Below are positions 1-7,887 of a DNA stretch of 25,531 nucleotides, one piece after another. The notes below the pieces were generated by a model. The model made no database searches. It saw only the letters and a list, made by a program, of their open reading frames with translations, and was not told the origin of the DNA. Each line of letters starts with the position of its first letter. Position 1 is the first letter of the stretch. The stretch is from contig DHQV01000030.1 of the NCBI GenBank assembly GCA_002408185.1, positions 37,789 to 63,319 on the forward strand, written 5' to 3'. The position numbers and the translations under genes were made by a program. This stretch comes from Deltaproteobacteria bacterium UBA5329 (lineage in GTDB: Bacteria; Desulfobacterota; Syntrophorhabdia; Syntrophorhabdales; Syntrophorhabdaceae).

Positions 1-280
1 AGTAGAAATCTGTCCCCGACATGTGAAGCAGGCGTTCCGCCTGTTCTTTGATGGCTTCCACCACCCGTGGATGGCAGTGTCCCGTAGCACAGACGGCAAT
101 GCCTGCCGTGAAGTCCAGAAAGACATTCCCATCGACATCCTCAATCCAAAGGCCCTCGCCCCTCTGCGCCACCAGGGGATAGATCCTGGTATACGAAGGT
201 GATACATAAGCACGGTCGACCTCGATGAGCCTTGATGCCCTGGGGCCCGGGAGAGTTGTTTTGATGTCGGGGTATCTCAT
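1..280 (-). CDS. Class-III PLP-dependent aminotransferase, N-terminal 93 residues (cut by window edge)
   Basis: This is the N-terminal part of a fold-type I, class-III aminotransferase (the GABA/ornithine/acetylornithine group). These enzymes move an amino group from an omega-amino or amino acid to a keto acid using pyridoxal phosphate. The visible sequence reads MRYPDIKTTLPGPRAS, then GEGLWIEDVDGNVFLDF, then TAGIAVCATGHCHPRVV, which is the conserved opening of the family. The catalytic lysine lies beyond the window. The ATG at 280 has a strong ribosome site (AAGGAG, at 284-289) that overlaps the stop of the upstream putA gene, so the two are co-transcribed and probably translationally coupled. 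Next to PutA, a role in proline/ornithine/glutamate interconversion is likely. The exact substrate cannot be read from 93 residues. Confidence 0.88.
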   Translation of the reverse strand, partial: MRYPDIKTTLPGPRASRLIEVDRAYVSPSYTRIYPLVAQRGEGLWIEDVDGNVFLDFTAGIAVCATGHCHPRVVEAIKEQAERLLHMSGTDFY

Positions 281-289
281 ATCGACTCC

Positions 290-3200
290 TTACGCTATGT
301 CATCCGTTGCGGGAACGAACCCGCGGCGCATGGTGTTCTCACTCACGACCCTCGGGTCCATGAAATGCAGCAGGTAGTCCGGTCCACCCGCTTTTGTCCC
401 TGTACCCGACAGCCGAAACCCTCCGAAAGGCTGTCGTTGTACCAATGCACCCGTACAGTGACGGTTGAGGTAAAGGTTGCCGACCCGGAATTCTTTCCGT
501 GCCTGCGCGAGGTGAGCAGGACTCCGGCTGAAAACCCCGCCCGTCAGGGCGAACCGTGTTGAATTCGCCCATGCGAGTGCCTCGTTGAAATCCTTGGCGC
601 GCATGACGGAAAGGACGGGCCCGAAAATTTCTTCCCGGGCGACACGGTGTTCCGGTCTAACATCGCCTATGATGGTTATCGGTACATAGAAGCCCCCCTC
701 GGGGACCTTGCTCATGTAAATGATCTCACCCTCTTTTCTACCAACCTCGATATAATCAGTTACCTTCCTTACGGCGTCCAGATCGGCCACCGGTCCCAGG
801 GCACACCGGGGAAATTCCGCAGGTCCAATGCGCATGGACCTCGCTCCGCCGACCAGGCGAGTGACAAACTGGTCGTAAATGTTGTCGAGAACTATTGCCC
901 GGGAGCAAGCCGAGCATTTCTGCCCCTGAAAGCCAAAAGCTGAGTACAGGACGAGGGGGACGGCCTCGTCAAGGTTGGCATCATCATCGATAATTATGGC
1001 ATTCTTTCCGCCCATTTCACAGACAACCTTCTTTACGCAGTTCTGACCGGTGTGGACCCTGGCCGCTTTCTCGATGATGCTCAAACCTACCTCCACTGAA
1101 CCCGTGAACGCGATAATGCTGATGCCCGGATGATCGACCAGGATATCTCCGATCTGGCCGCTCGGGCCCGGCACAAAGTTGAATACGCCAGCAGGAAGAC
1201 CTGTCTCGCGAAAGATCTCTACAAGGTGATGGCCTATTACCGGGGTGAGGCTCGAGGGCTTATATATCACGCAGTTCCCGGCAACGATCGCTGCTGCGGT
1301 CATTCCGCAGCTGATAGCCAGCGGAAAATTCCAAGGAGCGATTACGGAGGCGATTCCCTTAGGTTCGTAGAAGTAGTGATTTAGTTCGCCTGGCGCCGAA
1401 CCCATCGTCCTTTTTTTTCCAAGCCGGACCATCTCGCGGGCGTAATACTCGAAAAAATCGATAGCCTCGGCCACATCTGCATGGGCCTGGTCCCATTGCT
1501 TTCCAATTTCCAGGACCTGCCATGCGGAGAGCTCGTATATCCGTTTTCGCGTTACCTCTGCCGCCTTTATTAGATATTCCGACCTTGCAACGGGAGAAAG
1601 TTCTCTCCACGCGGGAAATGCAGCTTTAGCAGCATCGATGGCAGCGATCACCTGATGATTGCCCGAAGCACAGACATGGCCGATGACTTCCGACGGATTG
1701 GCCGGATTTATAGAGGTAATGCGGCCTTTCGTTTCCACATCCACACCGTTGATAAAAAGCGGATAGGTCTTTCCCAGGCTCTTCCTGACCTCGGCTATGG
1801 CAGACAAAAATGCCTCGCGCTGTTCTTTTTTTGTGAAGTCTGCCCCCGGTTCATTCGTGAAGGGCAATGCGGTCCAGGATTCGGGCCCTCTTTTTTCACC
1901 ACGCGAGGGTTTCGCTGCCCGTGCTCTCATCACTATCTCTTCCGGATCTTCAAGTGTCCGCTCAATATCAACCCTCTCGGCAAAAGTCTGGCGGAGGAAA
2001 CACTCGTTGGCAGTATTCTCGAGGAGACGCCGCACGAGGTAGCCCATGCCGGGGACCATTTCGCCATACGGGCAATAAAGGCGCACCCTTCCTGTAATAT
2101 CGAGAAGGCCTTTCCGGATTGGTTCTGCCATACCATAGAGGACCTGAAACTCATAGCAATGTTCCGGAACCCCGAGTTCTTTTGCTGTTTCCATGACAGC
2201 AAAAATGGAGCGTACGTTGTGGGACGCACAGGCCAGATAAACATAATTGCAGTTCTCGAAGATCTTGAGCGCCTGCCTCTCGAAGGCCGCGTCACTTTCC
2301 GCCTTCATGGTGTAGACAGGAGGGACCCAGCCGTTCTGCCTCGCCTTGACTGTCTCGTAGTCCCAGTACGCTCCCTTCACAAGCCGGACCGAGATCGGAA
2401 ATTGGTGGTCTTTTACCCAGCCCAGAAGATCATCCAGGTCTTTGTCCGTATCGCGGAGATAGGACTGCAGGGCAACGCCAAGATGGGGATATTCCGGGTA
2501 TTCCTGCCGAAGACGGCGGAAAAGTTCCAGTGTAATATCCTTGTACTGGTACGATTCCATGTCGATACACAGGGACCCGCCGATATCGATCACCTTTTTA
2601 TAAATGACGCGCATACGGTCCAGGATAGCCGATACGGAACCTCCGAAATCGACCGGTCTCACCTGGGAGTAAAAGGATGAAGGTTTAACCGAGATACTTA
2701 CTCTCGGGCTGTAGCCCCAATCCAAAGCGGTGTCGCCTGACCGGCCTCTCATGGGCGTCCAGGATGCCTGTCCTTTGCCGAGATTATCGAGAAGCTGCAA
2801 ATAGCCCATGAGATACCTGTCGGCCTCGTCCTCGCTGACCGTGGCCTCGCCGAGAATATCGAGGACGAACGCAAAACCTTCTGTCCTGAGGCGGGCAATG
2901 TTTTTCAGCACATCGTCCATCGTTTCCCCAACGATGAACTGCCGGGCCAGCTCTTTCAGATTGTGCCGTACAGCCCTGCTTATGAGTGATACCCCCAGTG
3001 CACCCCCAAGGTCCGCAGATCTCGCTCCCCATTTCAGGAGGCCCGGGATCTCCGGGTCGCCGGTGCCAAAGTATTCTTTGATGTGGCCAGCGATCTGATC
3101 ACCGGAACCAAGACACGGAAAAACATCGACAAAACGAAACATCCGGGCTTTAAACTCATCATTCTTCATGCACCAGTCGAGGATCTTGCCGATCCACCGT

Positions 3201-3295
3201 TCCTTGTTGAAAACCGGCAGAGTCTCATCCCTGATCTTTTCAAGAAAGATCTTCGCATCTTTGATGATCCTGTCATTTACTTCCCGATTCTTCAT
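290..3295 (-). CDS. putA: Bifunctional proline dehydrogenase / L-glutamate-gamma-semialdehyde dehydrogenase (PutA)
   Basis: PutA oxidises proline to P5C with FAD and then glutamate semialdehyde to glutamate with NAD+, channelling the intermediate. The protein has about 1001 residues. A PRODH barrel fills roughly residues 190-450, with VRLVKGAYWDYE and the C-terminal RRLLENTAN helix. An aldehyde dehydrogenase domain fills roughly 480-990, with APWNFPLA, FTGSVEVG, Glu760 in EMGGKN and the catalytic Cys794 in GQKCSACSR; the 34-residue spacing is the usual ALDH one. No ribbon-helix-helix DNA-binding domain precedes the PRODH part, so this is the short, non-repressor form (about 1000 aa, as in Geobacter) and not the 1320-aa enterobacterial autorepressor. 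I start at the ATG at 3295 because AGGAGGTGG lies just upstream; a start at 3325 would read through that ribosome site. The downstream aminotransferase begins 9 nt after the stop. Confidence 0.95.
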   Translation of the reverse strand: MKNREVNDRIIKDAKIFLEKIRDETLPVFNKERWIGKILDWCMKNDEFKARMFRFVDVFPCLGSGDQIAGHIKEYFGTGDPEIPGLLKWGARSADLGGALGVSLISRAVRHNLKELARQFIVGETMDDVLKNIARLRTEGFAFVLDILGEATVSEDEADRYLMGYLQLLDNLGKGQASWTPMRGRSGDTALDWGYSPRVSISVKPSSFYSQVRPVDFGGSVSAILDRMRVIYKKVIDIGGSLCIDMESYQYKDITLELFRRLRQEYPEYPHLGVALQSYLRDTDKDLDDLLGWVKDHQFPISVRLVKGAYWDYETVKARQNGWVPPVYTMKAESDAAFERQALKIFENCNYVYLACASHNVRSIFAVMETAKELGVPEHCYEFQVLYGMAEPIRKGLLDITGRVRLYCPYGEMVPGMGYLVRRLLENTANECFLRQTFAERVDIERTLEDPEEIVMRARAAKPSRGEKRGPESWTALPFTNEPGADFTKKEQREAFLSAIAEVRKSLGKTYPLFINGVDVETKGRITSINPANPSEVIGHVCASGNHQVIAAIDAAKAAFPAWRELSPVARSEYLIKAAEVTRKRIYELSAWQVLEIGKQWDQAHADVAEAIDFFEYYAREMVRLGKKRTMGSAPGELNHYFYEPKGIASVIAPWNFPLAISCGMTAAAIVAGNCVIYKPSSLTPVIGHHLVEIFRETGLPAGVFNFVPGPSGQIGDILVDHPGISIIAFTGSVEVGLSIIEKAARVHTGQNCVKKVVCEMGGKNAIIIDDDANLDEAVPLVLYSAFGFQGQKCSACSRAIVLDNIYDQFVTRLVGGARSMRIGPAEFPRCALGPVADLDAVRKVTDYIEVGRKEGEIIYMSKVPEGGFYVPITIIGDVRPEHRVAREEIFGPVLSVMRAKDFNEALAWANSTRFALTGGVFSRSPAHLAQARKEFRVGNLYLNRHCTGALVQRQPFGGFRLSGTGTKAGGPDYLLHFMDPRVVSENTMRRGFVPATDDIA

Positions 3296-3331
3296 CCCTG
3301 CCACCTCCTGATATAATTGTAGCACCTAAAT

Positions 3332-3409
3332 CCGGAACCACGGTCTGCGGCCTGCCCGCCCCCTGCGTCAGCCTGTCGCAAGCCTCACCCCAGGGTCCGG
3401 CGGTTCCGG
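3332..3409. repeat. 8-bp inverted repeat in the putA / H+-ATPase divergent intergenic region
   Basis: CCGGAACC at 3332-3339 is the exact reverse complement of GGTTCCGG at 3402-3409, with 62 nt between. It lies in the 225-bp region that must hold both divergent promoters. It could be a paired regulator site or chance in a GC-rich stretch. I see no convincing -35/-10 pair for either gene here. Confidence 0.3.
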
Positions 3410-3520
3410 CACGGTATATCCGCGGGTCGGGTCACATGGCGGGGGAAATGATTATATTTCGAAAGAAAACATCGATGCTGGAGAAGTCTCACGCATGTCG
3501 AGCAGTGGGGATATATCGTT

Positions 3521-5974
3521 ATGAAGGCATCAACCATCGGGCCGACAGTCGAAAAAGAGCTGGAATCCCTTGACAACGAAGAACTGATGACGAGGCTGGG
3601 ATCATCACACGACGGCCTCGATGAGGCAGAGGCCCGGAACCGGCTGCAGGAGTATGGGTATAACGAGATCGCTGAGAAAAAGAGCAGTCCGCTTCTCAAG
3701 TTTCTCACCTACTTCTGGGGCCCGATCCCGTGGATGATCGAGGCAGCCGTCATTCTATCGGCACTGGTCCGTCATTGGCCGGATTTCTTCATTATCCTTG
3801 TTCTGCTTTTTGCCAATGGCGCCGTCGGATTCTGGGAAGAGTTCCAGGCTGGCAATGCGATCGCTGCCCTGAAAGCCAGGCTGGCGGTCAAGGCGCGGGT
3901 TCACCGGGGTGGCAGGTGGACCACCGTGCCGGCCCGGGAGCTGGTGCCGGGCGACATCATCCGCCTGCGTCTTGGCGACATAGTACCAGCCGATGCCCGG
4001 CTGCTCAAGGGTGAGCCGGTGGAAGTGGACCAATCGGCTCTGACGGGCGAGTCGTTGCCTGTTACACGGGAAAGTCGCCAGACTATTTATTCAGGATCTA
4101 TTATCCGGCAGGGCGAAACGGACGGACTCGTTTACGGTACGGGAAAGAATACTTACTTCGGCAAGACGGCGCAACTCGTGCAGGAGGCACATACTGTCAG
4201 CCACTTTCAGCGCACGGTTCTGAAAATAGGTAATTACTTGATCATTATTGCCATCATATTGGTCGCATTGATCCTTATGGTGGCACTTTTTCGTGGGGAT
4301 AAAATGGCCACCACATTGCAGTTCGCACTGGTGCTGACCGTAGCCGCCATCCCGGTGGCCCTGCCCACGGTCCTGTCGGTAACTATGGCTGTCGGGGCAC
4401 GCCTGCTGGCCGCAAAAGAGGCGATCGTCAGCCGTCTGGTCGCCATTGAAGAATTGGCGGGGATGGACGTCCTGTGTTCGGATAAAACAGGAACATTGAC
4501 CCAGAACAAGCTTACCCTTGGCGAACCGTTCTGCGTTGAAGGCATCGATCCCGGGCAGTTGGTCCTCTATGCCGCTCTGGCATCCCGGGCGGAAGACCAG
4601 GACACAATTGATCTCGCTATAATTGGCAGCTTAAAGGATGATGCGACGCTCAGCAAGTATGAGATAGTACATTTTCTGCCTTTCGACCCCGTGCATAAAC
4701 GCACGGAGGCCACTGTCAGAAGCATTGACGGCGGCACGTTCAAGGTTTCCAAGGGCGCACCCCAGGTAATATTGGAGCTGGCCGTCAATGCCGGGAAGGT
4801 GATGCCCTCCGTCGAGAGGGCCGTCAATCAGTTTGCGAAGCGGGGTTTTCGCTCGTTAGGCGTGGCAATGTCCCGTACCGAAGACCAATGGGAGTTCCTC
4901 GGGGTGCTACCGCTTTTTGATCCGCCTCGTGAGGACTCCAGGGAAACTATCGCAAACGCCCAACAGATGGGGGTGAGGGTAAAGATGGTGACCGGCGACC
5001 AACTCGCCATAGGCCGAGAGATCGCCGAACAGCTGGGCCTCGGCGGGAACATTCTCGATGCGATTGAGTTCGCTGAAACGCGCCACCATGAGGCGGCGCA
5101 GCTGGCCCAGTCCATCGAGCAGGCAAGCGGTTTCGCACAGGTGTTCCCGGAACACAAATTTCACATTGTCGATGTCCTTCAGAAACACGGGCACATCGTG
5201 GGCATGACGGGCGATGGAGTGAACGATGCCCCTGCCCTCAAGAAGGCCGATTGCGGTATCGCCGTTTCCGGCGCAACCGACGCGGCGAGGGCGGCTGCAG
5301 ACATTGTACTTCTTACACCCGGCCTTTCCGTCATCATCGATGCCATCAAGGAGAGCCGCAAGATCTTCCAGCGAATGAACAGTTACGCCGTTTATCGCAT
5401 CACGGAAACCATTCGCGTCCTCCTGTTCATGACCCTGTCCATTCTCGTTTTTAATTTTTACCCGGTCACCGCCGTAATGATCGTGCTGCTCGCCTTGCTC
5501 AATGACGGTGCGGTCCTGTCCATTGCCTACGATAACGTGCGGTACACTCCCAGGCCGGAAGCGTGGGATATGACGAGGGTACTGGGAACGGCGACAGTGT
5601 TGGGTGTCGCCGGGGTGATCGCTTCGTTCGGATTGTTCTATACAGGCGAGCATGTATTCCATCTCAACCGTGACATCATACAGACCTTGATATATCTCAA
5701 GCTCTCGGTCGCAGGTCAATTGACGATCTTTCTCACACGGACCCGGGGACCCTTCTGGTCTATGCGCCCCGCGTGGATCCTGCTCGCGGCGACGATGTGC
5801 AACCAGCTGATAGCCACGATACTCTCTGTTTACGGCATCTTCATGACACCTATCGGCTGGCGTTGGGCCCTGGCGGTGTGGGGGTACGCCCTGGCCTGGT
5901 TCCTGGTAAATGACCGCATCAAACTGGCGACCTATCGTATTATTGGATCATCGGAACAGGCTCATGGAAAATGA
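3521..5974 (+). CDS. Plasma-membrane-type proton-efflux P-type ATPase (P3A)
   Basis: This ATP-driven pump exports protons across the inner membrane through a phospho-aspartate cycle. The 817-residue protein has all core P-type motifs: actuator TGES at 175-178, PVALP in the fourth membrane helix (278-282), the phosphorylation site DKTGTLT with Asp321, KGAP at 411-414, DPPR at 467-470, MVTGD at 489-493 and TGDGVNDAP at 563-571. LNDG at residues 660-663 places Asp662 where plant AHA2 has its proton-accepting Asp in helix 6, supporting H+ over Ca2+ or heavy metals. There is no CPC motif or N-terminal metal-binding domain. The C-terminus ends soon after the last helix, so the plant-type autoinhibitory tail is absent. 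The ATG at 3521 has only a weak ribosome site (GTGGGG). A LapA-like gene follows 95 nt downstream on the same strand. Confidence 0.93.
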   Translation: MKASTIGPTVEKELESLDNEELMTRLGSSHDGLDEAEARNRLQEYGYNEIAEKKSSPLLKFLTYFWGPIPWMIEAAVILSALVRHWPDFFIILVLLFANGAVGFWEEFQAGNAIAALKARLAVKARVHRGGRWTTVPARELVPGDIIRLRLGDIVPADARLLKGEPVEVDQSALTGESLPVTRESRQTIYSGSIIRQGETDGLVYGTGKNTYFGKTAQLVQEAHTVSHFQRTVLKIGNYLIIIAIILVALILMVALFRGDKMATTLQFALVLTVAAIPVALPTVLSVTMAVGARLLAAKEAIVSRLVAIEELAGMDVLCSDKTGTLTQNKLTLGEPFCVEGIDPGQLVLYAALASRAEDQDTIDLAIIGSLKDDATLSKYEIVHFLPFDPVHKRTEATVRSIDGGTFKVSKGAPQVILELAVNAGKVMPSVERAVNQFAKRGFRSLGVAMSRTEDQWEFLGVLPLFDPPREDSRETIANAQQMGVRVKMVTGDQLAIGREIAEQLGLGGNILDAIEFAETRHHEAAQLAQSIEQASGFAQVFPEHKFHIVDVLQKHGHIVGMTGDGVNDAPALKKADCGIAVSGATDAARAAADIVLLTPGLSVIIDAIKESRKIFQRMNSYAVYRITETIRVLLFMTLSILVFNFYPVTAVMIVLLALLNDGAVLSIAYDNVRYTPRPEAWDMTRVLGTATVLGVAGVIASFGLFYTGEHVFHLNRDIIQTLIYLKLSVAGQLTIFLTRTRGPFWSMRPAWILLAATMCNQLIATILSVYGIFMTPIGWRWALAVWGYALAWFLVNDRIKLATYRIIGSSEQAHGK

Positions 5975-6069
5975 GAAGGGAGCGGCAATCCCCCGACCGG
6001 CGGTACATTGAAGGATGGACACAGAAGAGATAGAATAAGAGACACACAAAGACGATGGAGGTGGACGTG

Positions 6070-6570
6070 ATGAAGATGAGAACGCTGTTTTTGCTGGTCC
6101 TTCTTGGTGTGATCGGTGTATTTGCCGCTGTCAATTGGAGCACATTTACAACGCCGACCGCTTTATCCCTGGTATTTGGGACCGTTCAGGCGCCCCTGGG
6201 ACTCGTTATGCTTGGACTGATCGTTTTCCTTACCGTGTTATTCATCCTTTTAGCGGTCTTTATGAAAACATCCGCCCTTCTCGATTTCCGCCGTCATGAT
6301 CGGGAACTGCAATCAATGCGGGAGCTTGCCGACCATGCTGAATCGTCCCGTTTCACCATTCTTCAGGAGCTTTTTGAACAAGAAACAAAAAGACGGGCCA
6401 ACGTGGAGCAGCATTCCAGGGCGGAAGTACTGGCAAGGCTCGACAAGCTTGAAAGTGCCCTGGGCTCTGTCATGGAACAGTTGGAAAACAGTATCGCCTC
6501 GTATATTGCGGAACTCGAAGACAAAATGGAGAGAACTGCCGGGCAAAAGTCTCCGTCCCCGGGCCCCTGA
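6070..6570 (+). CDS. LapA-domain (DUF1049) two-helix membrane protein with coiled-coil tail
   Basis: This is a small inner-membrane protein of 166 residues. Residues about 4-25 form the first membrane helix (LFLLVLLGVIGVFAAVNW) and about 40-70 the second, with the short loop typical of the LapA/DUF1049 family between them. LapA in E. coli is linked to lipopolysaccharide assembly and to control of LpxC. After the helices there is a charged heptad-like stretch (about 80-160, rich in Glu, Arg, Leu), predicted as a cytoplasmic coiled coil and longer than in E. coli LapA. I start at the ATG at 6070, with GGAGGTG just upstream; an ATG at 6055 would read through that ribosome site. It may be co-transcribed with the H+-ATPase. 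Its specific role here is not known. Confidence 0.78.
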   Translation: MKMRTLFLLVLLGVIGVFAAVNWSTFTTPTALSLVFGTVQAPLGLVMLGLIVFLTVLFILLAVFMKTSALLDFRRHDRELQSMRELADHAESSRFTILQELFEQETKRRANVEQHSRAEVLARLDKLESALGSVMEQLENSIASYIAELEDKMERTAGQKSPSPGP

Positions 6571-6628
6571 CCGGGAACGGAGCTCAGTTCTGATCAAGCC
6601 CGGGCTTGCTGTCGCCGGCAGACCTTTC

Positions 6629-7075
6629 TCATCGTGTTAACAACACAGGGCATCTGGCACCCTTAAGGACATTACGGGCCACACTGCCTATAAAGTATTT
6701 TGCAAGGCCGGTCTTGCCGAGGGATGCGATCACTATGAGATCGATCCCTTTCTCTCTTTCCTCCTTCAGTATCTCGTCGTAAGGAATGCCTTTCCGGATA
6801 TCGGTGACCACGTCGACCTCTTTCGCACGGGGAAGGGGGTTGAGCTGGTTCTGGAAATTTGTATTCGCCAAGGCCGCGGCCCCGTCCTTGATCCGCTGCA
6901 CTACGTCTTCGGGAAAAGTAAACTCTAAATTCCCGCGGTGAACGTCTTCGTGGAGAACGTGAAGCAAGAAAACCTTCGCGCGGTACTGTTTCGCTATATC
7001 CAGCGCCTGGACCAGCGCCCGGTCTGAATACGGCGAAAAATCCGTCGGTACAAGAATCCTGGTTGGTGCTAACAT
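6629..7075 (-). CDS. Universal stress protein (UspA family), single domain
   Basis: This is a cytoplasmic single-domain Usp of about 148 residues with an alpha/beta Rossmann-like fold. The N-terminus has the family strand RILVPTDFS, whose Asp contacts the nucleotide in ATP-binding members. The C-terminus has IASLGKTGLAKYFIGSVARNV and then CPVLLTR. This matches the ATP-binding pattern G-2x-G-9x-G-S, except that the first Gly is Ala. ATP binding is therefore plausible but not certain. Four starts are in frame; I choose the ATG at 7075 because AGGAGG (7085-7090) lies 9 nt upstream, while the ATG at 7081 and GTG at 7084 sit too close to it. It converges on the LapA-like gene. Usp genes often sit beside ion pumps. 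Confidence 0.9.
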   Translation of the reverse strand: MLAPTRILVPTDFSPYSDRALVQALDIAKQYRAKVFLLHVLHEDVHRGNLEFTFPEDVVQRIKDGAAALANTNFQNQLNPLPRAKEVDVVTDIRKGIPYDEILKEEREKGIDLIVIASLGKTGLAKYFIGSVARNVLKGARCPVLLTR

Positions 7076-7184
7076 CTTCATCACCTCCTTTGCGCGTCGG
7101 TACTATCGTGCCAGTCGAGGCGACGCTCGGTAGATTCGGCCGAGGGGGTTCGGGAGCGCTCTAAAGAGGTGATCTCATATTTAA

Positions 7185-7208
7185 TAAAAGTAAAAAGCCT
7201 GACGGCTT
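7185..7208 (-). terminator. Rho-independent terminator after the Rap1a-like / Cys-rich ORF pair
   Basis: Read on the minus strand, AAGCC, a GTCA loop and GGCTT form a 5-bp hairpin (7195-7208). It runs straight into TTTTTACTTTTATT. It lies 10 nt past the stop of the 43-residue ORF, which supports the two small genes being one transcription unit ending here. Confidence 0.65.
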
Positions 7209-7218
7209 ACCTGCCCGT

Positions 7219-7350
7219 TTAGAAACACTTCCTGGCCCTGTCCGCGATACAACGACAGTAACCGCCGACCAGTGTCTTGCCTCCACAATCTGAGTTGATA
7301 CAGCAGGAAACAGGGAATGTCTGTCGCGAAAAGAATAATTTTCCTGTCAT
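7219..7350 (-). CDS. Small cysteine-rich ORF (43 residues), function unknown
   Basis: An ATG at 7350 opens a 43-residue frame closed by TAA at 7219. An in-frame TAG lies four codons upstream, so the frame cannot be longer. The second half carries six cysteines as CC, x4, C, x9, C, x, C, x7, C, with the core SCCINSDCGG and GGYCRC. This spacing recalls small disulfide-rich modules, but I do not recognise a family. It begins 26 nt after the Rap1a-like gene and is followed by a terminator. The ribosome site is weak (GAAAAAG), and there is no clear signal peptide, which is odd for a disulfide-rich peptide. It could be a real small gene coupled to its neighbour, a remnant, or chance. Confidence 0.35.
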   Translation of the reverse strand: MTGKLFFSRQTFPVSCCINSDCGGKTLVGGYCRCIADRARKCF

Positions 7351-7376
7351 CTTTTTCAGCTACATGGTCCCCGCCT

Positions 7377-7745
7377 TTATTTGCAAGGGAAGGCCTCGGA
7401 AAGCGCCATCATTATCAAGAGACTGGAATTCATATGGAGGTCTTCCGGGTGAGCCCTCAGGTAGCGCACCACGATCAGTACTGCCTGACCGGCGCTCATT
7501 CTAGCTGGCGGGCATATCATTTGGTAATGGAACATCGTGTTGCATACCCCGTTAACCTCTCCCAGACAGCGTCCGGCCCTTGCAGCGTCAGCGCTCGGCA
7601 AATTGGGCATGGCGTTCTCCAGTTTCACACAGTCGCCCAATAGATCGGCGCCCGTTGTCCACTTTGAGTTATCCTCCGCCCTGACACTGCATACCATCAA
7701 TATCAACAGACATGTTGCAGCGGTTGCCAGATATTTTGCCTTCAT
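7377..7745 (-). CDS. Secreted Rap1a/Tai-family-like protein
   Basis: A 122-residue exported protein. Residues 1-23 form a signal peptide (basic start, ATCLLILMVCS core, VRA cleavage site). The mature part has the Rap1a/Tai pattern: GADLLGDC, a CLGEVNGVC segment, then ICPPARMSAGQAVLIVVRYL, HPEDLH and a C-terminal ALSEAFPC. Four to five cysteines probably form disulfides in the periplasm. The founding members are immunity proteins against type VI peptidoglycan amidases, but orphan members are common. No effector or secretion gene is in this window, so immunity should not be assumed. A weak promoter candidate with TACAAT at 7795-7800 (minus strand) lies about 50 bp upstream. A cysteine-rich ORF follows after 26 nt. 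Confidence 0.72.
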   Translation of the reverse strand: MKAKYLATAATCLLILMVCSVRAEDNSKWTTGADLLGDCVKLENAMPNLPSADAARAGRCLGEVNGVCNTMFHYQMICPPARMSAGQAVLIVVRYLRAHPEDLHMNSSLLIMMALSEAFPCK

Positions 7746-7887
7746 AGTCCTGTGCCCCTCCCCCGTTGAACTGCCCTGCTATATCCCATACCTAATTGTA
7801 CCATCTCCAAAAGCATATCGTAATCCATATGGCCATGGCTGCATGGGATCTTTTGTATATTTCGGATGGAGATGATCTGCGGGGCAC

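Noticed and set aside
1655..2680. 341-residue open frame on the plus strand inside putA
   Set aside because: It is antisense to conserved PRODH/ALDH coding sequence, has no ribosome site and no recognisable domain; GC-rich codon use on the minus strand keeps it open.
3316..3321. TACAAT on the minus strand as a putA -10 element
   Set aside because: It is so close to the ribosome site (about 7 nt) that transcription would begin within it, and there is no matching -35 element.
4907..5719. 270-residue open frame on the minus strand inside the H+-ATPase gene
   Set aside because: Antisense to the conserved TGDGVNDAP region of the pump; the translation shows no family features.
6595..6608. Perfect 14-bp palindrome CAAGCCCGGGCTTG between the LapA-like and Usp genes
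   Set aside because: It has no loop and no T-run on either strand, so it is a poor terminator; a single GC-rich palindrome is weak evidence for an operator.
7377..7745. Type VI secretion immunity role for the Rap1a-like protein
   Set aside because: No amidase effector, Hcp, VgrG or PAAR gene is present; orphan Rap1a-family proteins are common.
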